A stretch of 64,000 nt of DNA from contig NZ_CP062221.1 of assembly GCF_021590045.1 (NCBI RefSeq), positions 3,286,001 through 3,350,000 on the forward strand. Direction: 5' to 3'. This DNA comes from Cellulomonas palmilytica. Lineage in GTDB: Bacteria; Actinomycetota; Actinomycetes; Actinomycetales; Cellulomonadaceae. The position numbers and the translations under genes were made by a program. The notes below the pieces were generated by a model that was not told the DNA's origin, did not search any database, and saw only the letters and a list, made by a program, of their open reading frames with translations. Of the stretch, positions 15,587 to 23,661 are shown piece after piece; position 1 is the first letter of the stretch; every line of letters starts with the position of its first letter.

Positions 15587-18105
15587 TGCTGCGCCTCACC
15601 CTCGCCCAGATGCGCCGCAGCCTGGGCAGGCTGACCGCGGCCGCGATCGCCACGGCCATCGGCACGGGCTTCGTCGCGGCGACGCTCCTCACGGGCGGCG
15701 TCATCACCCGGGCGAGCTACGACTCCGTGACGGCCGAGCTCGCGGACGCGGACCTCGTCGTCGACGGCGACGTGGGCGAGATCCACGACGAGATCCGCGC
15801 GACGCCCGGCGTCGTCGCGGCGGACCCCCTGGTCGCGAGCGGCGCCGAGCTCCAGAAGGGCGCGCAGCGCAGCTGGCAGCTGCTGGTCCCCGTGCCGTCG
15901 GACCCGCACCTCGGCGCCCTGCGCGTCGAGGAGGGCGCCGCACCCGCGGCCGACGACGAGATCGCGCTCCCCGAGGGCACGGCCGAGCGCCTGCGCGTCC
16001 AGGTCGGCGACACGGTCGACGTCCGGTACTGGCAGTGGGACGACGACACGGAGGAGGGCACCGAGAACGTCGTGCCCGCGACCGTGACCGGTCTGACGAG
16101 CGACCCCGGTGGCGCGTGGACGCAGTTCGGTGGCGCCTCGCTCGTGACCCTCGACGCCCTGCGGACGTGGGGTGACCTCGACGAGGAGTACCTGTGGAGC
16201 GACGGCATGATCGTGCGCGCCCCGAAGGACACGGCGGCCGTCCAGGCCGCGCTGCAGGCCCTGTCCGACGGCGTGCGCGTGCTGACCAAGGACGAGGCGA
16301 GCGACGAGCGCATCCGTGAGATCGCCGACGGCGACAACGTCATCGTCGTGATCGTCCTCGGCTTCGCGGCGATCGCGCTCGTCGTCGCCGCGCTCGTCAT
16401 CTCGAACACGTTCCAGGTGCTCGTCGCGCAGCGTGCGCGGATGCTCGCGCTGCTGCGCTGCGTCGGCGCGGTGCGCGGCCAGCTGCGCCGCGCGGTCCTG
16501 CTCGAGGCCGGCATCCTCGGCGTCGCGTCGTCGGTCGCGGGCGTGGTCCTCGGGACCGTGTTCGCGCAGGTGGCGCTGTCCGTGCTGCGCCGGGTGCAGC
16601 AACAGGTGCCGCTGCCCGAGTTCGTGCAGGTCACGCCGAGCGTGGTGATCGTCCCCGTGCTCGTCGGCACCGCCGTCACGCTGCTCGCGGCGCTCGTCCC
16701 TGCGCGTGCGGCGACCAAGGTGAGCCCGATCGTCGCGCTGCGTCCGATCGACGCACCGGACGTGGGCTCGCGCGCCGGCAGGCTGCGGCTCGCGCTCGCG
16801 CTCGTCCTGACCGTCGGCGGTGCGCTGGCGTTCCCGCTCGCGATCGTCGGCGCGCACACCCGCTCGGACGACGCCGTGATCTGGCTCGGGCTCGGGATGC
16901 TCGGCGGCGCGATCTCGTTCGTCGGCATCCTCGTCGGCGCCGTGTTCTGGGTCCCCCGCGTGGTCGACCTCATGGGACGGCTGCTCGGCCGGACCGGGCC
17001 CGCCGCCCGGCTCGCCGCGGTCAACTCGGTGCGCAACCCGCGCCGGACCGCCGCGACGAGCACCGCGCTGCTGATCGGCGTGACGCTCGTCGCGATGATG
17101 TCGACGGGCGCCGCGAGCGCGCGGCTGTCCGCCGCCGCGGAGCTCGACACGCACTACCTGGTCGACATCACGGTCTGGCCCACGGACGGCCAGGCGGTGT
17201 CCTCCGAGATCGTCGAGGCCGTCACGGGCGTCAAGGGGGTCGAGCGCGCCACGGTCGTGCGAAGCGCCGAGGTCACGCTGGAGGACGACCGGTGGCTGAC
17301 GGCGTGGGAGGTCACGCCGGAGGCGTCGAACGTCCTGCGCGACGACCGCGTGCCCGACGCGCTGCGGGACGGCGCCATCGTGCTGCCGTTCGACAACGGC
17401 GAGCCGAGCGTCGAGGTCGACCTCGCGGAGGTCGACCCGGCGGACCCCGACGCCCCGACGCGCACGGTGACGCTCGACGCGGACGTCGTCGAGAGCCCGC
17501 GCACGGGCGACGCGTACGTCACGCCCGCCACGTTCGACGAGCTGGCGGGCGGCGCCGAGGTGGCCACCACCCTGTGGGCGATGGTCGGCTCCGACGCCTC
17601 GGCGGGCGAGGTCGTCGACGCCGTGCGCAGCGCGTTGTCGTCCGAGTCCGTCTCGGTCGAGAGCCCCGCGTCCGAGCGGGCGCAGTACGAGCAGGTCATC
17701 AACGTGCTGCTCGCGATCGTCGTCGCCCTGCTCGCGGTCGCCGTGGTGATCGCGCTCATCGGCGTGGCGAACACGCTGTCCCTGTCCGTCATCGAGCGGC
17801 GCCGCGAGTCCGCGATCCTGCGGGCCATCGGCCTCACGCGCCGTCAGCTGCGGCTGTCGCTCGCGACGGAGGGGGCGCTCATCGCGGGCGTCGGCGGCCT
17901 GTTCGGGGCGCTGCTCGGCCTGCTGTACGGCTGGGCGGGCGCGGCCATCGCGTTCGAGTCGCTGGGTGACGCGCGCCTGACGGTGCCGTGGGTCGACTTC
18001 GCCGTGATCATCGCGGTCGCCCTGCTCGCCGGGCTCGCGGCCTCGGTGATCCCGGCCCGGTCCGCCGTGCGCACCCGGCCGGTGGCGGCGCTGAGCGTGG
18101 AGTGA
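15586..18105 (+). CDS. FtsX/MacB-type ABC transporter permease
   Basis: An 839-residue permease with two repeated modules. Transmembrane segment 1 is at about residues 15-35, and a large extracytoplasmic domain of about 200 residues follows. The first FtsX core (about 240-410) includes AALVISNTFQVLVAQRARML and ALVPARAATKVSPIVALRP. Two linker segments follow (about 400-470). The second half has another extracytoplasmic domain and a C-terminal FtsX core ending IPARSAVRTRPVAALSVE. PARxAxxxxPxxAL is the FtsX signature and occurs twice. Such transporters act mechanically on periplasmic partners or export peptides. It is translated with the ATPase through the TGATG junction. Substrate unknown. Confidence 0.93.
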   Translation: MLRLTLAQMRRSLGRLTAAAIATAIGTGFVAATLLTGGVITRASYDSVTAELADADLVVDGDVGEIHDEIRATPGVVAADPLVASGAELQKGAQRSWQLLVPVPSDPHLGALRVEEGAAPAADDEIALPEGTAERLRVQVGDTVDVRYWQWDDDTEEGTENVVPATVTGLTSDPGGAWTQFGGASLVTLDALRTWGDLDEEYLWSDGMIVRAPKDTAAVQAALQALSDGVRVLTKDEASDERIREIADGDNVIVVIVLGFAAIALVVAALVISNTFQVLVAQRARMLALLRCVGAVRGQLRRAVLLEAGILGVASSVAGVVLGTVFAQVALSVLRRVQQQVPLPEFVQVTPSVVIVPVLVGTAVTLLAALVPARAATKVSPIVALRPIDAPDVGSRAGRLRLALALVLTVGGALAFPLAIVGAHTRSDDAVIWLGLGMLGGAISFVGILVGAVFWVPRVVDLMGRLLGRTGPAARLAAVNSVRNPRRTAATSTALLIGVTLVAMMSTGAASARLSAAAELDTHYLVDITVWPTDGQAVSSEIVEAVTGVKGVERATVVRSAEVTLEDDRWLTAWEVTPEASNVLRDDRVPDALRDGAIVLPFDNGEPSVEVDLAEVDPADPDAPTRTVTLDADVVESPRTGDAYVTPATFDELAGGAEVATTLWAMVGSDASAGEVVDAVRSALSSESVSVESPASERAQYEQVINVLLAIVVALLAVAVVIALIGVANTLSLSVIERRRESAILRAIGLTRRQLRLSLATEGALIAGVGGLFGALLGLLYGWAGAAIAFESLGDARLTVPWVDFAVIIAVALLAGLAASVIPARSAVRTRPVAALSVE

Positions 18106-18156
18106 CCTGAGCGCAGGCCGTGCTCGGCCACGGACGCCGGACCGGCGACGGTCGGG

Positions 18157-18708
18157 TCAGCGACGCCCCGCGGTACCCCTCGTGGTACCCGGGGCGTCGT
18201 CGTCCCCCGGGCGGGCCGTCGTGGCCGCCACGACAGAGGGCAGCAGCAGGCCGACCCCGACGACGAGCGCGACGACGAGCACGCCCCACGCCCACGGCGC
18301 CGGGTCCGCGCCGACCCAGCCGAGCGAGAGCACGACGAGCATGATCTGCCAGGTCATGACGGGCGAGCGGGCCCAGCGCCGCCCGCGCCAGAGCCCGCGC
18401 GCGGACGCGACGAGCACGAGCGCGACGGTGAGCCCGAACACGACGAGGAAGACGGTCGCGGCCGGACGCACCGACACGCCGCGCACGAGGTCCGACACCC
18501 ACGCCACCGACAGGCCGACCGCGGCGGCGGCCTCGAGCAGCGTCAGCAGGCACACGACCGCGAGCATCGCGGGCCGTCGGGCCGTCGGGGCCGTGGGGGC
18601 CGTCGGGGCGGCGGGCCGGGCGGGAGCGGGGGCTGCGGGCCGGGGTGCGGCGGCGCCCTTCTTCTTGCGGGGCCGGGACGGTGTGGACGGGCGACGGGGC
18701 GAGCTCAC
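18157..18708 (-). CDS. Small membrane protein with a basic Pro/Ala-rich N-terminus
   Basis: A 183-residue protein of unknown function. The first 45 residues are basic and Pro/Ala-rich (RPRKKKG, then PTAPTAPTA), followed by about four hydrophobic segments such as MLAVVCLLTLLEAAAAVGLS. Charged stretches such as RGLWRGRRWARSP lie between segments. Proteins of this shape are frequent in actinobacteria, but I do not recognise the family. GTG 18708 sits 6 nt after TAGTCT, so a leaderless mRNA is likely. It is convergent with the ABC permease. Confidence 0.75.
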   Translation of the reverse strand: MSSPRRPSTPSRPRKKKGAAAPRPAAPAPARPAAPTAPTAPTARRPAMLAVVCLLTLLEAAAAVGLSVAWVSDLVRGVSVRPAATVFLVVFGLTVALVLVASARGLWRGRRWARSPVMTWQIMLVVLSLGWVGADPAPWAWGVLVVALVVGVGLLLPSVVAATTARPGDDDAPGTTRGTAGRR

Positions 18709-19130
18709 GCGCCGAGACTACGGGGCGTGCGACGTCGTCACCGGTCCCCGGGGCCGCCGGAGCCGGCGCTCCGAACCGCGTGCGGGCCGCGTGCGGGCCG
18801 CGTGCAGGCCGCTTGCGGCGCGGAACGTGACCTGGGTCGCATTACCACATCGGCACCGCTGCCTGATCTGGACAATCGCTCAGGAACGTCGACCGCCACG
18901 CCCGAATCGTTCCGACACCGGCGTGTCGAACGGGAACCGGTGTGATGAACGCCTCATCCGTAACTGAGTCGAAACCAACTCGTAACCCCTTGTGCGAAGC
19001 GGCGGACGGGTGTGAACCTTGATGCAGCAGGTTCTTCAGCCAGCCCCCCCAGCACCCCCACGACAACGCCATGACGTCGCGTGCGCCCTCATCCAGGCGC
19101 CGTCGCTGTCGTGCGCCCAAGGAGAGTTCC
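18709..19130. other. Intergenic region upstream of whiB1
   Basis: No gene is supported. The left end carries the leaderless -10 (TAGTCT on minus, 18715-18720) of the membrane-protein gene. Three near-copies of gcgtgcgggcc lie around 18778-18812. The right 290 bp are less GC-rich than the surroundings and should hold the whiB1 promoter. I see an imperfect gagt...actc inverted repeat near 18966-18983 but no convincing -35/-10 pair. Confidence 0.45.
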
Positions 19131-19379
19131 ATGGATTGGCGCCACCGCGCAGCATGCCTCGACGAGGACCCCGAGCTGTTCTTCCCGATCGGGAACACGG
19201 GCCCCGCCCTGCTCCAGATCGAGGAGGCGAAGGCTGTCTGCCGTCGCTGCGACGTCGTCGACACGTGCCTCAAGTGGGCCATCGAGACCGGCCAGGACGC
19301 GGGCGTGTGGGGCGGTCTCTCGGAGGACGAGCGCCGCGCGCTCAAGCGCCGCACCGCGCGTCAGCGCCGCGCGGGCTGA
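19131..19379 (+). CDS. whiB1: WhiB1-type iron-sulfur transcription factor
   Basis: An 82-residue [4Fe-4S] protein of the Wbl family. The four cluster cysteines are C9, C37, C40 and C46, followed by GVWGG at 58-62 and a basic C-terminus, KRRTARQRR, that contacts DNA. MDWRHRAACLDEDPELFFP and the short length match mycobacterial WhiB1. That protein binds the housekeeping sigma factor and reacts with nitric oxide. ATG 19131 has AGGAG 7 nt upstream. It is monocistronic, with a strong hairpin 50 bp after the stop. Confidence 0.95.
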   Translation: MDWRHRAACLDEDPELFFPIGNTGPALLQIEEAKAVCRRCDVVDTCLKWAIETGQDAGVWGGLSEDERRALKRRTARQRRAG

Positions 19380-19427
19380 CCCAGCCCGCCGCGTCCCTCG
19401 CCGGGCGCAGCACACGATCTCAGCGCA

Positions 19428-19451
19428 GGGGTCGGCCGGACGGCCGGCCCC
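19428..19451 (+). terminator. Hairpin terminator after whiB1
   Basis: ggggtcggcc and ggccggcccc form a 10-bp stem with one G-T pair and a 4-nt loop, starting about 48 bp after the whiB1 stop. Confidence 0.6.
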
Positions 19452-19483
19452 TTCGCCGTCCCCGGGGCCCGCCGTGCCCCAGG

Positions 19484-19595
19484 CGGTCGTCGCACCGCGG
19501 TCGTCGCACCGCGGTCGTCGTACCGCGGTCGTCGTACCGCGGTCGTCGTACCGCGGTCGTCGTACCGCGCTCGTCGCACCGCGCTCGTCGTACCC
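19484..19595. repeat. 15-bp minisatellite, about seven copies
   Basis: The unit cggtcgtcgtaccgc repeats in tandem, with gcacc variants at both ends. Each junction creates CCGCGG, so the array is rich in small palindromes and could cruciform or fold as RNA. It lies between whiB1 and the end of the convergent pdtaS gene. No gene is supported. Confidence 0.9.
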
Positions 19596-19665
19596 GACGC
19601 CGTGCCGCCCGTGGGCGCGGACCGTCGGACCCCGCCGCCGGCTCACGGCGAGCCCTGCGACGAGC

Positions 19666-21150
19666 TCAGCCCACCTGGGCCGCGTCCCGGCCCGTGCGCA
19701 GCTCGGCGCACACCTCGACCGCGGTGCCCCCCTCGGGGCGCGGCCGCCACTCGATGGAGCCCCGCAGCTCGTTCGTCACGAGCGTCTGCACGATCTGCGT
19801 GCCCAGGCCCGAACCCGCACCGCGCCCCTCGGGGATGCCCGAGCCGTCGTCGAGCACCGTGACGCGCAGCGCGTCGTCCTCGCGCTCGACCACGATCTCG
19901 ACGTTGCCCGACGTGCGCCCCTCGAACCCGTGCTCCACGGCGTTCGTGACGAGCTCGGTGAGCACGAGCGCGAGCGCGGTCGCGTCCTCGGCCGGGACGG
20001 AGCCGAACGTGCCCGAGACGGTCGTGCGCACGTGCGCACCGGCCGACGCCGCGTCCGCCGCGAGGCGCAGGCTGCGCCCGACGAGGTCGTCGAACGGCAC
20101 GCTCTCGTCGATGGTCTGGGACAGCGAGTCGTGCACGAGCGCGATCGTCGCGACCCGGCGCATCGCCTCGGCGAGCGCGTCGCGCGCCTCGGGGGACGTC
20201 ATGCGCCGCGACTGCAGCCGCAGCAGCGCGGCCACGGTCTGCAGGTTGTTCTTCACGCGGTGGTGGATCTCGCGGATCGTCGCGTCCTTGGTGATGAGCT
20301 CGCGCTCGCGCCGGCGCAGCTCGGAGACGTCGCGGCACAGCAGCACCGCGCCGATCCGCTGTCCGCTCTCGGTGAGCGGCACCGCACGCAGCGACAGCAC
20401 CACGCCGCCGACCTCGACGTCGGTGCGCCACGGCGCACGGCCCATGAGCACGAGCGGCATCGACTCGTCGACGGTCGCGCGCTGCTCGGGGATGAGGTCC
20501 GCGGTGACCTCGACGAGCGAGCGGCCGACGAGGTCGCCGAGCGCGCCGAGGCGGTGGAAGCACGACAGCGCGTTGGGGCTCGCGTAGAGCACCTCGCCCT
20601 CGGAGTTGAGGCGCACGAGACCGTCCCCGACGCGCGGGGCGCCACGGCGCGGGCCCGTCGGGGCGTCGGGTGCGGGGAACTCGCCGTTGGCGATCATCGC
20701 GAAGATGTCGTCGGCCGCCTCGACGTAGTTCAGCTCGAGCCGGCTGGGGGTGCGCGCACCGCCGAGGTTGGTCTGGCGGGCGATGACCGCGATCGCACGA
20801 CCCTCGCGGACGACCGGCACGGCCTCCTCGCGCACCGCGTACGACCCGAACCACCGCGGCTCGCGCGAGCGCAGCTGGCGCCGCTCGTCGAGCGAGCGCT
20901 GCAGCTGCGAGCGCTGCCCCTCGGGCACGCGCGAGCCCACGACGTCGTCGTAGTGCACCGTGGCGCCGGTCGACGGGCGGCACTGCGCGACCGCGACGAA
21001 GTCGCCGTCGGTCGTGGGCAGCCACAGCACCAGGTCGGCGAACGCGAGGTCGGAGGCGACCTGCCAGTCCCCCACGAGCAGGTGCAACCACTCGAGGTCC
21101 GCACCGGACAGGGATCCGTGACGCTCGACGAGCACGCTCAGGGTCGACAC
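19666..21150 (-). CDS. pdtaS: PdtaS-type sensor histidine kinase
   Basis: A soluble 494-residue kinase with an N-terminal GAF-like domain (LVLWLPTTDGDFVAVAQCRP, then YAVREEAVPVVREGRAIAV), a central PAS domain (about residues 180-285) and a HisKA_2 kinase core. The phosphorylation block REIHHRVKNNLQTVAALLRL is near residue 295. The ATPase has LTELVTNAVEHGF and DDGSGIPE. This GAF-PAS-HisKA_2 order is that of mycobacterial PdtaS, which signals to an ANTAR RNA-binding regulator (PdtaR) that antiterminates transcription. No pdtaR is in the window. GTG 21150 sits 7 nt from TAGGCT, so it is probably leaderless. Confidence 0.92.
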   Translation of the reverse strand: MSTLSVLVERHGSLSGADLEWLHLLVGDWQVASDLAFADLVLWLPTTDGDFVAVAQCRPSTGATVHYDDVVGSRVPEGQRSQLQRSLDERRQLRSREPRWFGSYAVREEAVPVVREGRAIAVIARQTNLGGARTPSRLELNYVEAADDIFAMIANGEFPAPDAPTGPRRGAPRVGDGLVRLNSEGEVLYASPNALSCFHRLGALGDLVGRSLVEVTADLIPEQRATVDESMPLVLMGRAPWRTDVEVGGVVLSLRAVPLTESGQRIGAVLLCRDVSELRRRERELITKDATIREIHHRVKNNLQTVAALLRLQSRRMTSPEARDALAEAMRRVATIALVHDSLSQTIDESVPFDDLVGRSLRLAADAASAGAHVRTTVSGTFGSVPAEDATALALVLTELVTNAVEHGFEGRTSGNVEIVVEREDDALRVTVLDDGSGIPEGRGAGSGLGTQIVQTLVTNELRGSIEWRPRPEGGTAVEVCAELRTGRDAAQVG

Positions 21151-21157
21151 GGCGCTC

Positions 21158-21163
21158 AGCCTA
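21158..21163 (-). promoter_or_regulatory. Leaderless -10 element for pdtaS
   Basis: On the minus strand the hexamer is TAGGCT, 7 nt before GTG 21150. Confidence 0.5.
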
Positions 21164-21230
21164 TGCGGCGCGCGGACCGCCGCCGGCCACGCACGGACCG
21201 GCGTGCGACGACGAGCACGGCCCCGCTCGC

Positions 21231-21236
21231 TAGGCT
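21231..21236 (+). promoter_or_regulatory. -10 element for the DUF2505 gene
   Basis: TAGGCT on the plus strand; transcription would start near 21243 and leave about 38 nt containing GAGAGGGG before GTG 21282. It is divergent from the pdtaS promoter 70 bp away. Confidence 0.45.
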
Positions 21237-21281
21237 CGACGCGCCGCGCACGCGGCGCGACCGAACGAGAGGGGCCGGCTG

Positions 21282-21788
21282 GTGCGCCTGACCGAGACGA
21301 TCGTCCTGCCGACCGACCCGCGCTCGGCCGCGCGACTGCTCGCGGACCCCGCGTTCGTCCGCGAGAAGGTCGTCGCGTCCGGCGCCACGTGCGAGCAGGC
21401 CGACGTCACTGGCGAGGTCGCGACCGACCCCGTCGGCGCGTTCACCGTCACGACGCGCCGCGCGCTGCCCGCCGACCAGATCCCCGCGCACCTGCGCGGG
21501 TTCGTGGGCGGGCGCATCGAGGTGCGGCAGGTCGAGGCCTGGGAGCAGCCGGACGACGCGGGCGAGCGCGTCGGGACGGTCCTCGTGGAGGTCGCGGGCG
21601 CGCCCGTGCGGCTCATGGCGCGCTCGACGCTCGTCGGGCACGGCGCTGGGGCGACCGCGGTGCGCTACGACGGCGAGCTGCACGCCTCGGTACCCCTGTT
21701 CGGGGGCGCGATCGAGGAGGCGACGGCGAGCGCGATCCGCGCGGCCCTCGCCGCGGAGGAGACGGCTGCCCGGCACCGTCTGCCGTGA
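21282..21788 (+). CDS. DUF2505 domain protein (SRPBCC-like)
   Basis: A 168-residue soluble protein. LTETIVLPTDPRSAARLLAD at the start and VRYDGELHASVPLFGGAIEE near the end match actinobacterial DUF2505 proteins, which have a START/SRPBCC-type ligand-binding fold. No signal peptide or membrane segment is present. Function is unknown; a small hydrophobic ligand is plausible for the fold. It is monocistronic, divergent from pdtaS. Confidence 0.8.
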   Translation: MRLTETIVLPTDPRSAARLLADPAFVREKVVASGATCEQADVTGEVATDPVGAFTVTTRRALPADQIPAHLRGFVGGRIEVRQVEAWEQPDDAGERVGTVLVEVAGAPVRLMARSTLVGHGAGATAVRYDGELHASVPLFGGAIEEATASAIRAALAAEETAARHRLP

Positions 21789-21979
21789 GCGGACGGCCGC
21801 GCGCCCGGGGCACCGTTCCCGGGTCACCCGACCGGGTGGCGGGGCTCCGTGCCCTTGCGGTCACGGTACCGCTTCCACGCCGTAACGATTCGGTAACGTG
21901 GGAATCGTGGAAGTAGCCTCTGACCTGCGGAAACGGAGGCATGGGATCGCTACCACAGGCATTTCGGACGACGCGCTCC

Positions 21980-22008
21980 TTGACACCCCGGACCCGTCCG
22001 ACGAAGGT
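21980..22008 (+). promoter_or_regulatory. Candidate promoter of the sugar importer operon
   Basis: TTGACA (21980-21985) and GAAGGT (22003-22008) are 17 bp apart. The start point would fall near 22015, just before the first CelR-type operator, so repressor binding would block early transcription. Upstream, gtaacg occurs twice 13 bp apart (about 21880-21898), which may be an activator site or a second promoter. Confidence 0.45.
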
Positions 22009-22021
22009 GTCACCCAGCGCG

Positions 22022-22035
22022 TGGGAACGCTCCCG
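22022..22035 (+). promoter_or_regulatory. CelR/CebR-type operator, site 1
   Basis: TGGGAACGCTCCCG matches the known CelR (Thermobifida) and CebR (Streptomyces) 14-bp operator TGGGAGCGCTCCCA at 12 of 14 positions. It lies 25 bp centre to centre from site 2. Confidence 0.75.
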
Positions 22036-22046
22036 CAGACTGCGGA

Positions 22047-22060
22047 GGGGAGCGCTCCCA
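22047..22060 (+). promoter_or_regulatory. CelR/CebR-type operator, site 2
   Basis: GGGGAGCGCTCCCA differs from the consensus TGGGAGCGCTCCCA only at the first base. Together with site 1 it should bind the LacI-family protein encoded at 25724-26773 and make the importer inducible by cellobiose or a related oligosaccharide. Confidence 0.85.
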
Positions 22061-22171
22061 GGCGGGGTCTCTCAGACCCACGCCGACGCGGTACCGGAGC
22101 CTCGTGCCCGGACGCGGAGGCGACCCCGAGAGGTACGGCACGGCAGCCGTCCGAATGACAAGGGAGTCACA

Positions 22172-23497
22172 GTGCGCAAGACCACACGGAAGTTCCTGGC
22201 CGTCACGGCCAGCGTCGCGAGCATCGCCCTCCTGGCGACGGCCTGCTCGTCGGACGACGACCCCGCTCCCGCCGGGACCGGCGGCGAGGCGACGCCGGAC
22301 ACCAGCAAGCCGATCACGCTGACGGTCGCGACGTTCAACAACTTCGGCTACACCGAGGAGCTCCTCGCCGAGTACTCGAAGACGCACCCGAACGTCACGG
22401 TCAAGCAGACGATCGCGGCCAAGTCGGAGGACGCCCGCACCAACCTCACGACCAAGCTCGCCGCCGGTGGCGCGGGCCTGGCGGACGTCGAGGCCATCGA
22501 GATCGACTGGCTCCCCGAGCTCGTCCAGTCGTCCGACAAGTTCCTCGACCTGAAGTCCGACGAGGTCGAGGGCCGCTGGCTCGAGTTCAAGACGAAGCCG
22601 GCCACGGCGGCCGACGGCAAGCTCATCGGCTACGGCACCGACGTCGGCCCCGAGGCCATCTGCTACCGCTCCGACCTGTTCGAGGCCGCGGGCCTGCCGA
22701 GCGACCCGGCCGAGGTGGCCGAGCTCCTCGGTGGCGACGGCGCCACGTGGGACAAGTACTTCGAGGTCGGCAAGACCTTCGTCGACAAGTCGGACAGCGC
22801 CTGGTTCGACTCGGCCAACGCCATCTACCAGGGCATGGTCAACCAGCTCGAGGCCGCCTACGAGAACCCGGACGGCACCCCGATCCCGCTCGGCGAGAAC
22901 GACGCGGTCAAGGGCCTCTACGAGACCGTGACCGGTGCCGACGTGCAGGAGCTGTCCGCGCACCTCGGCCAGTGGTCGGACGACTGGACGGCTGCGTTCC
23001 AGAAGAGCGGCTTCGCGACCATGCTCTGCCCGGCGTGGATGACCGGCCCGATCGAGCAGAACTCGGGTGGCATCACCGGCTGGAACATCGCGGACGTCTT
23101 CCCCGGCGGCGGCGGCAACTGGGGCGGCTCGTACCTGACGGTCCCGGCGGCGGGCCCGAACGCTGAGGCGGCCAAGGAGCTCGCGGCGTGGCTCACCTCG
23201 CCCGAGATCCAGATCAAGGCGTTCCTCAACGCCGGTACGTTCCCGAGCCAGACCGAGGCGCTGTCCGACCCGGCCCTCACGGGTGCGACGAACAAGTTCT
23301 TCAACGACGCCCCCGTCGGCACGATCTTCGGCAACCGCTACAAGGCCATCGAGGTGACGCCGTTCAAGGGCCCGAACTACTTCTCGATCCACACGGCCGT
23401 GGGCAACGCGATCACGAAGGTCGACGTCGAGAAGTCGGCTGACTCGGCCGCCGCGTGGCAGGGCGCGCTCGACGAGTTCAACGCGCTGGGTCTCTGA
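22172..23497 (+). CDS. Sugar ABC transporter substrate-binding lipoprotein
   Basis: A 441-residue extracellular binding protein, probably for cellobiose or other cello-oligosaccharides. It has a basic, hydrophobic signal sequence and the lipobox LLATAC with lipidated C25, followed by a Ser/Asp-rich linker. The mature part follows family 1 solute-binding folds: ITLTVATFNNFGYTEELLAE, LADVEAIEIDW, ICYRSDLFEAAGL and a late SGGITGWNIADVFPGGGGNW region. GTG 22172 has AAGGGAG at 6 nt. It is the first gene of the importer operon, behind two CelR-type operators, and is followed by two stem-loops before the permeases. No ATPase gene is present, so a shared MsiK-type ATPase elsewhere must energise it. 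Confidence 0.93.
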   Translation: MRKTTRKFLAVTASVASIALLATACSSDDDPAPAGTGGEATPDTSKPITLTVATFNNFGYTEELLAEYSKTHPNVTVKQTIAAKSEDARTNLTTKLAAGGAGLADVEAIEIDWLPELVQSSDKFLDLKSDEVEGRWLEFKTKPATAADGKLIGYGTDVGPEAICYRSDLFEAAGLPSDPAEVAELLGGDGATWDKYFEVGKTFVDKSDSAWFDSANAIYQGMVNQLEAAYENPDGTPIPLGENDAVKGLYETVTGADVQELSAHLGQWSDDWTAAFQKSGFATMLCPAWMTGPIEQNSGGITGWNIADVFPGGGGNWGGSYLTVPAAGPNAEAAKELAAWLTSPEIQIKAFLNAGTFPSQTEALSDPALTGATNKFFNDAPVGTIFGNRYKAIEVTPFKGPNYFSIHTAVGNAITKVDVEKSADSAAAWQGALDEFNALGL

Positions 23498-23503
23498 CCC
23501 CGG

Positions 23504-23533
23504 TCGGGCCGGGCACCTCGGTGCCCGGCCCGA
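23504..23533 (+). terminator. Intra-operon stem-loop 1 after the binding protein gene
   Basis: tcgggccgggcacc and ggtgcccggcccga form a perfect 14-bp stem with a TC loop, 7 bp after the stop. Hairpins here commonly stop part of the transcription or protect the 3' end, so that binding protein is made in excess over permeases. Confidence 0.75.
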
Positions 23534-23579
23534 TCAGCCGGGTGCCGGGCTGAGGAAGGCCGGCACATCGGATCCGAGC

Positions 23580-23632
23580 GGCGCCCGGCGGGAGCCCTTG
23601 CCCCTGTGGGAGCAGGGCACCCGCCGGGCGCC
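23580..23632 (+). terminator. Intra-operon stem-loop 2 before the first permease gene
   Basis: Perfect 13-bp arms ggcgcccggcggg (23580-23592) and cccgccgggcgcc (23620-23632) enclose a second stem-loop (gccct...agggc). It ends 30 bp before the permease start, so it may also limit ribosome access or RNA decay. Confidence 0.65.
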
Positions 23633-23661
23633 GTGTCCACTCACGCCGTCATGAGGTGGTC

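Noticed and set aside
18930..18960. CRP-type site (tgtga...) upstream of whiB1
   Set aside because: Mycobacterial whiB1 has CRP sites, but only the left half (TGTGA) is present here; the right half does not match TCACA.
21898..22158. An 86-codon plus-strand ORF before the binding protein gene
   Set aside because: It contains the TTGACA promoter and both CelR-type operators, so it is regulatory DNA.
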